Shown here: positions 54,945 to 64,000 of the stretch, in pieces | Layout of the letters: each line of letters opens with the position of its first letter | How positions within the stretch are numbered: the first letter of the stretch is position 1 | NCBI RefSeq assembly: GCF_001021045.1 | Contig: NZ_CP011545.1 | Location: 992,001-1,056,000, forward strand | DNA: 64,000 nt | Origin: Corynebacterium testudinoris | GTDB taxonomy: Bacteria; Actinomycetota; Actinomycetes; Mycobacteriales; Mycobacteriaceae | Direction of reading: 5' to 3' | Position numbers and translations under genes: made by a program | Notes under the pieces: model-generated | Seen by the model: the letters and a program-made list of their open reading frames with translations, nothing else | Databases searched by the model: none | What the model was told of the DNA's origin: nothing

Positions 54945-56750
54945 TTATTGATCTCTAGTGTTGTCGTAGACCGGTGTCTCCATACCTTCGTATCGAGCCT
55001 TGAGCTGCATGGACAGGTACCTCGAATAGTGCCGTGACTGATGGAGGTTACCGCCGTGGAACCACAGCCCGTCTACTGCCGTCGGCTTCCACATGTTCCG
55101 CAATTCACCTTCCCACGGGCCCGGATCCTTCGTGGTGTCCGAACCCAAGCCCCAGCACGGCCCGACTTGATCAGCGACTTCTTGGCTGATCAGTTGGGCG
55201 GCCCAGTTGTTCATGTTCCCGTACCCGGTGGCCAGGACGATGACGTCGGCAGGCAACTCGGTGCCGTCGGACAGCACTACGGAGCGCTCCCGGACTTCCT
55301 CGATGTTGACTCGCGAGCGAACCGGGATCTCTCCACTGGCGACGAGCTCGGAGGCACCGACATCGATGTAGTAGCCGGAACCGCGCCGCAGGTACTTGAG
55401 GAACAACCCCGAATCATCATCACCGAAGTCGAGGAGGAAACCTGCTTTCTCCAATCGATCGTAGAAGTCCTTATCGATCTCCCGGACCTTGTCAAAGGCT
55501 ACCTTCTGTACCTCGGGCAGAACCTTGTACGGCCACGAAGCAAAGAGCAGGTCGGCGGTGTCGGTATCCACCCCGGCTTCCAGAGCTTCCTCGGAATACA
55601 GGGGCCCGAAAACCTCCTGCATGAGCGTCTCGGAACGCACGATGTGGGTCGAGGAGCGCTGAATCATCACCGGACGAGCACCGTTGTCATAGAGGTCCGC
55701 GCAGATGTCGTGGGCCGAGTTGTTCGCACCCAACACGACGACATCCTTATCCCGATCAACCTCACCTCCAGCATGCTCGGAAGAGTGTCGGATCTCCCCG
55801 TGGAAGCTATCCTCACCCGGCAGTGAGGGCCGGTTCGGCACACCTGACATCCCCGTCGCTAGGACAAGCTGAGCGGGATGGAGGGTCATCTCGGCGCCAT
55901 CCCGATTAACGGTGACATCCCAGCGGTTCTCGGCCTCGTTGTAACTGGCTCGCACGCACTCCGTCCTCGTCCAGTAGTCCAAGTCCATGATTCCGACATA
56001 GTGTTCGAGCCAGTCACCCATCTTGTCCTTAGGGGTGAACACTGGCCAGTCATCTGGGAAGGGCAGGTAAGGGAGGTGGTCGTACCAGACCGGATCGTGG
56101 AGGCAGAGTGAGTGGTAGCGACCGCGCCACTGGTCACCGGGGCGCGCGGCCTTGTCCAAAATGAGGGCGGGCACCCCCAGGCGCTTCAGCCGTGCACCCA
56201 GAGCGATGCCGCCCTGACCGCCTCCCACGATGAGAACATAGGGTTGCTCCGTCACACCGAGTGCGTTCTGACGATCGAGTTTCTTGTCCGCCCAGTTCCG
56301 CTTGTCGGCGCTTTGCCCATGTTCCGCACCCAGCGGACGACGCCGACCGCTCGGTTCTGGGAATTGCCTCAACTCGCGCGCCGAGGTGAGCATGGTCCAC
56401 GCCTTGCCGTTACGAAGACGCACGATGCCCGTGCAACGGAAGTCCTGGGAGTCGCAGGAGAACTTGACGCGCGTGACGCCGTTTCCCTCATCAACCGGTT
56501 CGCCGTCCAGGACAACATTGCTCAACCTGCTGGCAGGCCACGTTGTGCGGATCATCTCCGCAATCTCTTCCGCCCCTTCGGCGGTGGTGATGTTCCAAGT
56601 GAAGGCGAGCAGATCCCGCCAGTATCCCTCGGTTTCAAACAGCTCGCTTATTGCCGTGGCGGCGGTAGCAGCGTCAGAAGCTCCACCCGCCTGCTCCAAC
56701 GAGTGGAGCCACTCGGTTGCCGTGTCCTTCACGTCGATGACCTTGGTCAT
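54945..56750 (-). CDS. flavin-dependent monooxygenase with N-terminal SnoaL/NTF2-like domain
   Basis: The product has 601 residues. Residues 1-145 look like an NTF2/SnoaL-type domain (AISELFETEGYWRDLLAFTW). Residues about 165-595 are an FMO/YUCCA-like enzyme: FAD site VGGGQGGIALGARL, FMO-like FHGEIRHSSEH, NAD(P)H site VLGANNSAHDICADL and VIVLATGYGNMNNW near the end. It inserts one oxygen atom into an organic substrate (hydroxylation, N-oxidation or Baeyer-Villiger type); the substrate is unknown. No pathway genes are adjacent. Confidence 0.88.
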   Translation of the reverse strand: MTKVIDVKDTATEWLHSLEQAGGASDAATAATAISELFETEGYWRDLLAFTWNITTAEGAEEIAEMIRTTWPASRLSNVVLDGEPVDEGNGVTRVKFSCDSQDFRCTGIVRLRNGKAWTMLTSARELRQFPEPSGRRRPLGAEHGQSADKRNWADKKLDRQNALGVTEQPYVLIVGGGQGGIALGARLKRLGVPALILDKAARPGDQWRGRYHSLCLHDPVWYDHLPYLPFPDDWPVFTPKDKMGDWLEHYVGIMDLDYWTRTECVRASYNEAENRWDVTVNRDGAEMTLHPAQLVLATGMSGVPNRPSLPGEDSFHGEIRHSSEHAGGEVDRDKDVVVLGANNSAHDICADLYDNGARPVMIQRSSTHIVRSETLMQEVFGPLYSEEALEAGVDTDTADLLFASWPYKVLPEVQKVAFDKVREIDKDFYDRLEKAGFLLDFGDDDSGLFLKYLRRGSGYYIDVGASELVASGEIPVRSRVNIEEVRERSVVLSDGTELPADVIVLATGYGNMNNWAAQLISQEVADQVGPCWGLGSDTTKDPGPWEGELRNMWKPTAVDGLWFHGGNLHQSRHYSRYLSMQLKARYEGMETPVYDNTRDQ

Positions 56751-57072
56751 GTCTATCTCTCCTCATCGGTATCGTTCTGACCTCACCAATAGTGGCACAG
56801 ATTACAAAAGGAGAGTGGATAGATGTGCATCACGTTATCTTCTTGAAGTCGGAATTGGGGTGCTTGTCTCTAGGGGCTTAGCAGGGACGATGTATGGATC
56901 ATGGTGTTGGTGGGGGACGCGAATGAAATAGCTTCCATGGGCAGTAAACGGGCGGTGGTGGCGCCCCTTCCGTGGATGTCGCAATGGTGTGTCGTCGCGG
57001 TTTGGGGGCTAGCATCTCAGTGCCGCGTGAGTTTCCTGTATGGAAAATGCTGGGTGTGGGTACCGTGGGGTT
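56751..57072. other. 322-bp region with no supported gene
   Basis: Divergent region between the monooxygenase and the unknown gene at 57073. Contains the -10 TACCGT (57061-57066) of the latter. Nothing else recognised. Confidence 0.45.
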
Positions 57073-57732
57073 ATGGAACTAGACCGACGCATGAATTCCC
57101 TGGTAGCGTTCTATTTCTCCAAAGGGGTGGCGCACGAATTCTCCAGAGGGGTGGCACACAAACCGCACGGTGACGAGGCAATCAGGGTTGTCTCCAAGCG
57201 CGCATATCGCGATTTGGCACGGACCCTTCGCGGGATTGGGTCGCACCCGTCAGCGGAAAGAATCAAGCGGAATGTCGAGGACAGCGTCCTCTCGTTCGTA
57301 GAGTCTTTGAAAGAAATTGGTGACCAGGACAGGTTCGACATCGCACACCAAGCCTGGTGCGAAGGCGTAGTAGAGATGGTCAACGCTGAAGAGCACCCTC
57401 AGCGTCCGACGTTCAAGTTCCATTACGGGCAAGCGCAGAAGTGGTTAAACATGACTCTCAAATATCTTGCAGTTCTTGACCATTCCGCAATCGGGAAGGT
57501 TTACCAGTACCTTCACGCCCCTGTTGACCGCATTATCTACGATCGAGGGAAGGAGACTCTCGAGGTCACTCCTCCCAATGGTGCATGGTCGACACTCGGC
57601 GGTGCGGATTACCGTCAGTACCAGACTCAACTGCGGGAGGCCATCAAAGACAAGGCCTGGGACTGCGTGATGGATTGGGAAGCGGACGCGTGGACCAGTG
57701 AGGGTGAGGAACCAGCAGCCCAAGAGCCCTAA
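57073..57732 (+). CDS. unknown protein with internal octapeptide duplication
   Basis: The product has 219 residues. Start ATG 57073 is set by TACCGT 6 bases upstream (leaderless pattern). Near the N-terminus FSKGVAHE and FSRGVAHK are tandem copies from a 24-bp DNA duplication. The middle contains FKFHYGQAQKWLNMTLKYLAVLD and HAPVDRIIYD, which recall a widespread uncharacterised family, but no enzyme motif is clear. Mostly helical and soluble. Lies in a gene-poor stretch next to a tRNA gene, so it may be part of a mobile or defence cargo (inference). Confidence 0.6.
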   Translation: MELDRRMNSLVAFYFSKGVAHEFSRGVAHKPHGDEAIRVVSKRAYRDLARTLRGIGSHPSAERIKRNVEDSVLSFVESLKEIGDQDRFDIAHQAWCEGVVEMVNAEEHPQRPTFKFHYGQAQKWLNMTLKYLAVLDHSAIGKVYQYLHAPVDRIIYDRGKETLEVTPPNGAWSTLGGADYRQYQTQLREAIKDKAWDCVMDWEADAWTSEGEEPAAQEP

Positions 57733-57822
57733 CTGGCTCCAGCATGACATGATGGAGCAGAGAACCAACGGCAGCGTTTCGGTATCGATTCACTACCCCC
57801 CATAGTGCCACGTGAAGAACAC

Positions 57823-57996
57823 CGCCAATGTCAGCTTTGAAGACTGAGGCACTCGGGAAGCAGTGTGACACAGAGGAAAATGAGTTCCTTTGCTCCCGCC
57901 GCATCGACCAGATTCGACCCACGTGAACCCGCACAAAAAAGGTCATGCCCCGAGCCATAGTAGGAACTATGTCTCGAGACATGACATTGTGCCCCC
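57823..57996. repeat. 174-bp direct repeat, copy 1
   Basis: Aligns without gaps to 58270-58443. The second half is nearly identical (from CCCGCACAAAAAAGG to the palindrome TGTCTCGAGACATGACAT). The first half is more divergent but keeps a 32-codon frame ending IRPT-stop in both copies. Confidence 0.85.
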
Positions 57997-58269
57997 AGCA
58001 GTGTCTGATTCCGTGACATCGTTCCGCCCCACAAGGCCCTGATGTCTCACAACATAGTTCCGCATGCCCCACCCTCCCACGGGAGGAACACCATCGTGCC
58101 CAAGATCAGAAAAACAGATGTCCTGCGACATCGTTCCACCCACCACGAACACGCAGGGGGACGAGTCTCAAAAGACGCCACCGAAACGTCAAGGCCAGCT
58201 GCTAACAGCCTTACAGCTCGGATCAGCAGGTTCCTTGGCATCAGCGAAGATCAGCCAGGCTCAGGAGGC
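57997..58269. repeat. cluster of TGTC..GACAT / CATAGTTCC motifs
   Basis: Between the two 174-bp copies, related phrases recur: GTGACATCGTTCCGCCCCAC, TGTCTCACAACATAGTTCCG and TGTCCTGCGACATCGTTCCA. With the two TGTCTCGAGACAT palindromes of the repeats this makes five variants within 470 bases. Similar arrays mark the ends of IS481-like elements (recalled, not checked). No intact transposase is present. Confidence 0.55.
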
Positions 58270-58443
58270 CGCCAGTGACGGCTTTGAAGACTGGGGCACC
58301 CGAAAAGTCGCAAGCATCAGCGGAGAAGAAGCTCCGTTACTCCCGCAGAATCAACCACATTCGACCCACCTGAACCCGCACAAAAAAGGTCATGCCCCGA
58401 GACAAAGTAGGAACTATGTCTCGAGACATGACATGGTGTCCCC
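58270..58443. repeat. 174-bp direct repeat, copy 2
   Basis: Partner of 57823-57996, offset exactly 447 bases. Its right end runs into the 3' end of the tRNA-Arg gene. Confidence 0.85.
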
Positions 58444-58509
58444 GACAGGATTCGAACCTGCGACCTTTGGTACCGGAAACCAATGCTCTATCCACTGAGC
58501 TACGGAGAC
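58434..58509 (-). tRNA. tRNA-Arg (anticodon CCG)
   Basis: Cloverleaf visible on the minus strand: acceptor GTCTCCG with CGGGGAC, D-arm GCTC..GAGC, anticodon stem TTGGT/ACCAA with loop TTCCGGT (anticodon CCG, reading CGG), T-arm GCAGGTTCGAATCCTGT. The 3' CCA is encoded (58434-58436). tRNA genes are common integration sites, and the repeats abut its 3' end. Confidence 0.95.
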
Positions 58510-58618
58510 CCGCTGCACCCCGACGCGTGGTCGGGATAACAACGGTGAAATCTTAGCACCCGGTCTAGGCCGGGGCCGAATCACCTACACAAAACCGCGC
58601 AAGCAAACCTGGCCAAAC

Positions 58619-60187
58619 CTAGTTCACGCCGGGGACGTTCGCTACGGGGGCGACGCCGGTACGCAGGTAGGAGACGACGGCGTCGTCGACAGCCTGGTTG
58701 CCGGTGGCGACGTGGCCGTGGCCGTTGCCGTGGACGGTGATGACTTGGCTGCGCATCTGCTCGGCAAGCGTGTAGTGGTTTTGGTAGGGGGTCTGGGGGT
58801 CGCCGGTGGCTTGAATCTGCAGCGGACGGGTGGCGAGCTGGGAGCCGTCGGTGAGCTGGCGGCCGGAGTTGGGCTCGATGCCGGAGCAGCCGGCGCCGGA
58901 GGTGAACATGGCGTTGGGGGCGGTGAAGATGTCGCCGGTGACGTAGTTGGTCCAGGCGTAGCGGGGAACGTCGGCCAGGTTGGGAGTGGTGGTGTTTTCG
59001 TTGCACATGACCATGCGCTGCATTGCTGAAGTGTTCAACACGGCCAACTGTTGTTCGGGGGTGCCGGAGAGATCTTCGATGGTGGGGATCTCGGCGGTGC
59101 CGTTGATCATCTTGGCCAGTTGGTCCCAGGCGCCGGGGTTGGGCAGGGACATGCGGGTTATGGACAAGGTGACGGAGCGAGACTGGTTCGCACCGGGGCG
59201 TACTGCCTGGGAGGAGAGGCCCTCGGAGGAGACGCGGGCGGGGCCGGTGGCCGTCATGGCATCTGCGGCGAGTTGCCCGGCCCAGTCGAATCCCGGCGGG
59301 ATGTCACCGATCTGGGCGGGCGGCGGGACGACGGTGGGGTTGGTGCCGGCCTCGGAGACGACCTTGCGGGACCAGGATTGGTAGACGGCGAGGGGAGTGG
59401 TGCCCAGGCCGTAGGTGTCGTTGCGTTCGGCGACCCAGCCGAGGAAGTCGTGGAGGCTGGATTCGAAGCCGCCCTGCTGGGTGCCCATGACGCCGTTCCA
59501 GGCCAGGTTGGGGTCCATGCCAGAGTCGAGGACAACGCGGTCGGTGTGCTGGGGATAGCGGGAAGCGTAGACGGAGCCCAAGTAGGTGCCGTAGCTCAGG
59601 CCCATGATAGAGATGCGGTCCTCGTTGAGGGCTTGGCGGACCCATTCCCAGTCATTGGCGGTGTTGTCGGTCGTTAGGGATGCGGTGTAGCCGGGGGTCT
59701 TGATTTCGCAGGAGTCGCGGATGAAGGCACCCTGACGCAGGTGGGGGTCGGTGGGGCTGGTGTTGGCGGGCATCTCGGTGCAGTCGAGCGGGGTGGAGCC
59801 GGCGAGGCCGCGGGGTTGAACGGCGACGCGGTCCCACTCGGAGGTGATACCGGTCGGCCAGGCGAAGACCTGGGGGTTGCCGAAGTAGGAGTAGGCGTCG
59901 CCGCCTGGGCCGCCGGGGTTGCCGAAGAGCGTGCCACGCTTGGCACCTGGGTTGGATGCGGGGACTTTGATGAAGCCCACGGAAATGGTCGCGCCGGCGG
60001 GATCGGAGTGGTACATGGGGACGTCGATACGCCCGCAGGTTGCGGCAGGATCGGTGACCTGCTCTGGGCACTCTTCCCAGGTGATGGGCTGGGCGGGGGC
60101 GGCATTGGCGGGAGCGGTGGCGATGGACAGTCCAGCTAGTCCGACAATGGCAGCGGCGAAAGCCGCGACTGGGCGCGATACGTTCAT
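58619..60187 (-). CDS. secreted alpha/beta hydrolase, tripeptidyl-aminopeptidase family
   Basis: The product has 522 residues. Sec signal peptide ([20 protein letters not shown], cut near ANAAPA). Hydrolase fold with [10 protein letters not shown] (oxyanion region), nucleophile [10 protein letters not shown], and the C-terminal TAP-like domain ending with catalytic His in [12 protein letters not shown]. Similar to SlpD/SlpE and mycobacterial secreted peptidases. It removes peptides or hydrolyses esters outside the cell; substrate not known. Confidence 0.9.
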   Translation of the reverse strand: MNVSRPVAAFAAAIVGLAGLSIATAPANAAPAQPITWEECPEQVTDPAATCGRIDVPMYHSDPAGATISVGFIKVPASNPGAKRGTLFGNPGGPGGDAYSYFGNPQVFAWPTGITSEWDRVAVQPRGLAGSTPLDCTEMPANTSPTDPHLRQGAFIRDSCEIKTPGYTASLTTDNTANDWEWVRQALNEDRISIMGLSYGTYLGSVYASRYPQHTDRVVLDSGMDPNLAWNGVMGTQQGGFESSLHDFLGWVAERNDTYGLGTTPLAVYQSWSRKVVSEAGTNPTVVPPPAQIGDIPPGFDWAGQLAADAMTATGPARVSSEGLSSQAVRPGANQSRSVTLSITRMSLPNPGAWDQLAKMINGTAEIPTIEDLSGTPEQQLAVLNTSAMQRMVMCNENTTTPNLADVPRYAWTNYVTGDIFTAPNAMFTSGAGCSGIEPNSGRQLTDGSQLATRPLQIQATGDPQTPYQNHYTLAEQMRSQVITVHGNGHGHVATGNQAVDDAVVSYLRTGVAPVANVPGVN

Positions 60188-60321
60188 GGGTGGCGTCGTC
60201 TCTTCTCAGTTACGTGGCAGGTCCGCATCAGCTTAATTGCAAACTGGTTCCTCTTCTAGTCTTTTGCCCGCTAGTGGCCGGGGTAAGAATCTGTCGTGGG
60301 TGTGCATTACACTTATCCGCC

Positions 60322-61974
60322 ATGACACCAGCTGACCTTTCCTCCCTGATCCGGGAGGTCGCCATCGGCGTGCTCGCCAGCCGCGACCTCGACACCTCTG
60401 TTCTGCCCGAGCAGGTGGTGGTGGAGCGTCCGCGCAACCCGGAGCATGGCGATTACGCGACGAACCTCGCGTTGCAGGTGGCAAAAAAGGTCGGGCAGAA
60501 CCCGCGAGAGCTAGCCACGTGGCTGGCGGAGGCGCTGGCGGAGGATCCCGCGATTGAGGTCGCGGAGATTGCCGGGCCGGGCTTCCTTAACATTCGCCTG
60601 GCGGCCGCCGCGCAGGGCGAGGTCGTCGGTCGGATTCTCGCGGAGGGGGAGGCCTTCGGTTCTTCCGACCTGTATGCGGGGGAGAAGATCAACCTGGAGT
60701 TCGTCTCCGCCAACCCGACGGGACCGGTCCACCTTGGTAGCACCCGCTGGGCAGCCGTCGGCGATTCCCTGGGGCGTATCTTGACTGCCTCGGGAGCCAA
60801 CGTCACCCGCGAGTACTACTTCAACGATCACGGCGGGCAGATCGACCGCTTTGCCCGCTCCCTCGTGGCGGCCGCCAAGGGCGAGCCGACCCCGGAGGAT
60901 GGCTATGGTGGCGCCTATATTGCGGAGATTGCTCGGGCGGTCGTCGATAAGCAGCCGCAGGCCCTGGAAGGGACTGCAGAACAAGTGCAGGAAACCTTCC
61001 GCGCGGAGGGCGTGGACATGATGTTCGCGCACATCCGGGAGTCACTGCACGAATTCGGGACTGACTTCGACGTGTTCTTCCACGAGAATTCGCTATTCGA
61101 GTCCGGGGCCGTCGACCGGGCGGTGCAAACGCTCAAGGACAACGGCAACCTCTACGAGGCGGATAATGCCTGGTGGCTGCGGTCGACCGACTTCGGTGAT
61201 GACAAGGACCGCGTGGTCATCAAATCCGACGGCGAGGCCGCGTACATCGCTGGTGACATCGCCTACGTCAAGGACAAGTTCGACCGTGGGCACACCCTGT
61301 GCATTTACATGCTCGGCGCGGATCACCACGGCTACATCGCTCGCCTCAAGGCAGCGGCAGCGGCGCTGGGCTATAACGCCGAGCAGGTCGAGGTCATGAT
61401 CGGGCAGATGGTCAACCTCGTCCGCGATGGCGAAGCCGTGCGCATGTCCAAGCGGGCCGGCACCATCATCACCCTCGATGACCTCGTGGAGGCCATCGGC
61501 ATCGACGCTGCCCGCTACTCGCTCATTCGCTCCTCGGTCGATTCATCCCTGGACATTGACCTGGCGCTGTGGGCGTCGCAGTCCTCGGACAACCCCGTCT
61601 ACTACGTCCAGTACGGCCACGCCCGCCTGTGCTCTATCGCCCGCAAGGCCGCCGAGCTGGGCCTGGACTATGACGGCGCCGATTTCTCCCTGCTCACCCA
61701 TGAGCGCGAAGGCGACCTCATTCGCACCCTCGGTGAGTTCCCCGCCGTGGTGAAGGCGGCCGCTGAACTGCGCGAACCGCACCGCGTTGCCCGCTACGCC
61801 GAGGAGCTGGCCGGAGTATTCCACCGCTTCTACGACAACTGCCAGATCCTGCCCAAGGCTGGCGAAGAGACGGAGCCGATCCATTCCGCGCGCCTCGCGC
61901 TGGCCGCCGCCACCCGCCAGACCTTGGCTAATGCTCTCGGCCTCGTGGGCGTGAGCGCCCCGGAAAGAATGTAA
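60322..61974 (+). CDS. argS: arginyl-tRNA synthetase
   Basis: The product has 550 residues. Class I synthetase that charges tRNA-Arg. The HIGH-like motif is in [19 protein letters not shown] (about 130-148), the KMSKS-like motif in RMSKRAGT, and the C-terminal anticodon-binding domain includes [13 protein letters not shown]. Start ATG 60322 fits a TACACT 8 bases upstream (leaderless or near-leaderless); the open frame upstream is not coding. The stop overlaps the lysA start by one base (TAATG). Confidence 0.97.
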   Translation: MTPADLSSLIREVAIGVLASRDLDTSVLPEQVVVERPRNPEHGDYATNLALQVAKKVGQNPRELATWLAEALAEDPAIEVAEIAGPGFLNIRLAAAAQGEVVGRILAEGEAFGSSDLYAGEKINLEFVSANPTGPVHLGSTRWAAVGDSLGRILTASGANVTREYYFNDHGGQIDRFARSLVAAAKGEPTPEDGYGGAYIAEIARAVVDKQPQALEGTAEQVQETFRAEGVDMMFAHIRESLHEFGTDFDVFFHENSLFESGAVDRAVQTLKDNGNLYEADNAWWLRSTDFGDDKDRVVIKSDGEAAYIAGDIAYVKDKFDRGHTLCIYMLGADHHGYIARLKAAAAALGYNAEQVEVMIGQMVNLVRDGEAVRMSKRAGTIITLDDLVEAIGIDAARYSLIRSSVDSSLDIDLALWASQSSDNPVYYVQYGHARLCSIARKAAELGLDYDGADFSLLTHEREGDLIRTLGEFPAVVKAAAELREPHRVARYAEELAGVFHRFYDNCQILPKAGEETEPIHSARLALAAATRQTLANALGLVGVSAPERM

Positions 61975-63308
61975 TGGCTGCCGCAGACTTCAACGAGCTC
62001 CCCGCGCACGTCTGGCCGCGCAATGCCCGCCGGGAAGAAGACGGCGTGGTCACCATCGCCGGGGTCCCACTGCCGGAAATCGCCGAACAGTACGGCACGC
62101 CCGTCTTCGTCGTGGACGAGGATGATTTCCGCTCACGCTGCCAGGACATGGCGCGCGCCTTCGGTGGGCCCCAGCACGTGCACTATGCCTCGAAGGCGTT
62201 CCTCACCCGCGCGGTCGCCCGCTGGGTTGATGAGGAGGGCCTCAGTCTCGATGTCGCCTCGCACAATGAGCTGCAGATTGCCCTGCTGGCGGATTTCCCC
62301 GCCGAGCGAATCACGGCGCATGGCAATAACAAAGGTTCGGAGTTTCTCCGCGCCTGCGTGGTGGCCGGCGTTGGCCACGTCGTCCTCGATTCGGATGCGG
62401 AGTTGCGTGAGCTCAACGCCATCGCAGCCGCGGAGGGCCGGACGCAGCAGGTCATGATCCGCGTCAAGCCCGGCATCGAGGCCCACACCCACGAGGCGAT
62501 CGCCACCAGCCACGAGGACCAAAAGTTCGGCTTCTCCCTAGCTTCCGGGTCGGCATTCCGCGCGGCTGCGGCAGCCGTGGATGCCAGCAATCTCGACCTC
62601 GTTGGTCTGCACTGCCATGTCGGTTCCCAGGTCTTCGACGCCACCGGCTTCACCATGGCCGCCGATCGCGTCCTCGGCCTCTATTCCACCATCCACCGCG
62701 AGCTCGGCGTCGAGCTAGCCGAACTCGACCTCGGCGGCGGATACGGCATCGCCTACACCGAAGACGAACAGCCCCTCGACGTCGATGAAGTGGCGCATGA
62801 CCTGCTCACGGCCGTGGCAAAAACCGCCGCCGAGCTCGGCATCGAGGCGCCGGCCGTCCTCGTCGAGCCCGGCCGCGCCATCGCCGGCCCCGGCACCGTC
62901 ACCGTCTACGAGGTCGGCACGGTCAAAGATGTCACCATCGATGATGGTGTCACCCGCCGCTACCTGTCCGTCGACGGTGGAATGTCCGACAACATCCGGC
63001 CCGCCCTCTATGGTTCGCTTTACGACGCCCGCGTGGTCAACCGTGACACCGAGGCCGAAGGAATTCCCTCCCGCCTCGTCGGCGCCCACTGTGAATCCGG
63101 CGACATCCTCGTCCGCGATGCACGCTACCCGTCCGACATCGGGGAAGGCGACCTCATCGCGGTTGCCGCCACCGGCGCTTACGCCTATGCAATGTCGAGC
63201 CGCTACAACGCCTTCGGGCGGCCCGCCGTCGTCGCCGTCCGGGCCGGTAAATCACGGCTGATGCTGCGGCGCGAGACCATCGCAGACATTCTTGCGCTGG
63301 AACCCTAA
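61974..63308 (+). CDS. lysA: diaminopimelate decarboxylase
   Basis: The product has 444 residues. PLP enzyme that makes lysine from meso-diaminopimelate, the last step of lysine synthesis. PLP lysine in [43 protein letters not shown] and the catalytic Cys in [10 protein letters not shown] are all present. Coupled to argS by the one-base overlap, the classical corynebacterial argS-lysA operon. Confidence 0.98.
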   Translation: MAAADFNELPAHVWPRNARREEDGVVTIAGVPLPEIAEQYGTPVFVVDEDDFRSRCQDMARAFGGPQHVHYASKAFLTRAVARWVDEEGLSLDVASHNELQIALLADFPAERITAHGNNKGSEFLRACVVAGVGHVVLDSDAELRELNAIAAAEGRTQQVMIRVKPGIEAHTHEAIATSHEDQKFGFSLASGSAFRAAAAAVDASNLDLVGLHCHVGSQVFDATGFTMAADRVLGLYSTIHRELGVELAELDLGGGYGIAYTEDEQPLDVDEVAHDLLTAVAKTAAELGIEAPAVLVEPGRAIAGPGTVTVYEVGTVKDVTIDDGVTRRYLSVDGGMSDNIRPALYGSLYDARVVNRDTEAEGIPSRLVGAHCESGDILVRDARYPSDIGEGDLIAVAATGAYAYAMSSRYNAFGRPAVVAVRAGKSRLMLRRETIADILALEP

Positions 63309-63391
63309 GTGGGAAAGTTACTTTTGGCCCCGGTAAGCTCATCCGGGTATCAATCCGCCTAGGACGTCATACGCCACCCCTCAGGAGAACC

Positions 63392-64000
63392 ATGACCGAC
63401 AACATCCAGCCCACGTTCAACCCAGGCAAGGGAGCCGGCGAGCCGGTCGGCATCGCGATTCTCGGCCACGGCACCGTGGGCACTGAGGTGCTGCGCCTCA
63501 TGAGTGAGCACTCCGACCCCTTAGCGCACCGCATCGGCGGGCCCCTGGAACTCAAGGGAGTGGCCGTCTCTGACTTGTCCAAGGACCGGGCGGGAGTCGA
63601 TCCCTCCTTGCTCACTGATGACGCCATGAGTCTGATCAATCGCGACGATGTCGACATCGTCGTCGAGGTCATCGGCGGCATCGATTACCCCCGTGAGCTG
63701 GTCCTCGCTGCACTCCAGGCGGGCAAGTCCGTCGTCACCGCGAACAAGGCCCTTGTTGCCGCGCACGCGGATGAACTGGCCGAGGCCGCCGACGCCGCCA
63801 ACGTCGATCTGTACTTCGAGGCCGCCGTCGCCGCCGCCATCCCCGTCGTGAGCATGCTGCGCCGCTCCCTCGCAGGAGACCAGATCGAGCGGATCTCCGG
63901 CATCGTCAACGGCACCACCAACTTCATCCTCGATGCGATGGAATCCACCGGCGCCTCCTACGAAGACGCACTGGCAGAGGCCACCCGCCTGGGTTACGCC
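63392..64000 (+). CDS. hom: homoserine dehydrogenase (partial, N-terminal part)
   Basis: The first 203 residues are in the window; the C-terminus lies outside. Reduces aspartate semialdehyde to homoserine, the branch to threonine and methionine. NAD(P) site ILGHGTVGTEVLRL, the substrate region VVTANKALVAAH and the IVNGTTNFIL signature are present. AGGAG lies 4 bases upstream of the ATG. The 83-bp gap after lysA may hold its own promoter. Confidence 0.97.
   Translation, partial: MTDNIQPTFNPGKGAGEPVGIAILGHGTVGTEVLRLMSEHSDPLAHRIGGPLELKGVAVSDLSKDRAGVDPSLLTDDAMSLINRDDVDIVVEVIGGIDYPRELVLAALQAGKSVVTANKALVAAHADELAEAADAANVDLYFEAAVAAAIPVVSMLRRSLAGDQIERISGIVNGTTNFILDAMESTGASYEDALAEATRLGYA

Noticed and set aside
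57823..58443. CRISPR array
   Set aside because: Two long diverged copies and irregular motif variants; no short regularly spaced repeats, no unique spacers of equal length, no cas genes.
58064..58498. 144-codon plus-strand frame through the repeat array into the tRNA
   Set aside because: It reads through tRNA-Arg on the opposite strand (its tail is the common false-gene phrase from antisense tRNA) and through direct repeats.

Overview
This window is a stretch of high-GC actinobacterial chromosome, almost certainly Corynebacterium. The main evidence is an OdhA-type 2-oxoglutarate dehydrogenase carrying an E2 acyltransferase domain with no lipoyl domain, a single-chain tandem ABC exporter next to it, an argS-lysA-hom order at the right end, a PutP proline symporter, and many genes that start a few bases after a -10 hexamer with no Shine-Dalgarno (leaderless transcripts). 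Most of the window is compact and GC-rich. Several lower-GC accessory patches interrupt it.

Layout. 1-1.6 kb: MgtE-like PRC-barrel protein (partial), general stress protein, secreted lipoprotein. 1.6-9.9 kb: odhA, the fused ABC exporter and an EcsC-like protein, all on the minus strand. 10-18 kb: shikimate-dehydrogenase-like gene and carboxylesterase (divergent, leaderless), an acidic protein, a serine hydrolase, an MFS exporter, an HGSNAT/DUF418-like membrane protein and small conserved genes. 18.2-21.6 kb: an overlapping NUDIX / PLD-helicase pair that looks like a defence module. 21.8-24.6 kb: a three-gene sugar-type ABC importer. 24.6-27.3 kb: an inserted islet bounded by an 87-bp direct repeat, carrying a membrane-anchored PD-(D/E)XK nuclease-like gene and an intact IS3-family element. 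27.3-35.1 kb: histidine utilisation cluster (hutG, hutR, hutU, transporter, hutI, hutH) with two matching palindromic operator candidates. 35.2-37.4 kb: DEAD-box RNA helicase, followed by two copies of a 97-bp hairpin repeat. 37.9-42.5 kb: small membrane protein, VOC protein, GNAT, DUF2269-like protein, secreted HNH nuclease and PutP. 42.8-50.5 kb: four-gene operon of SNF2 helicase, SWIM protein, Mre11-like nuclease and Rad50-like ATPase. 50.5-53 kb: YceI, MarR, PspC, a muconolactone-isomerase-like protein and DUF937. 53-58.5 kb: lower-GC, gene-poor stretch with a lipoprotein, a flavin monooxygenase, an unknown gene, a duplicated 174-bp sequence with TGTC..GACAT motifs, and tRNA-Arg(CCG). 58.6-64 kb: secreted TAP-family hydrolase, argS, lysA and hom (partial).

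How the genes work together. The hut genes form a complete route from histidine to glutamate under an IclR-type repressor, with their own membrane transporter. The glutamate feeds 2-oxoglutarate, the substrate of OdhA. lysA and hom are the two branches of the aspartate family. The SNF2/SWIM/Mre11/Rad50 operon looks like one DNA-end-processing machine.

The most novel-looking features are four: the 2.76-kb islet with the TM-anchored nuclease, the NUDIX/PLD-helicase pair, the 10-mer GTCGATAAGC that occurs 12 times on both strands (8 times as the 13-mer GGCGTCGATAAGC), and a putP terminator whose hairpin and T-tract double as the start of the next gene.
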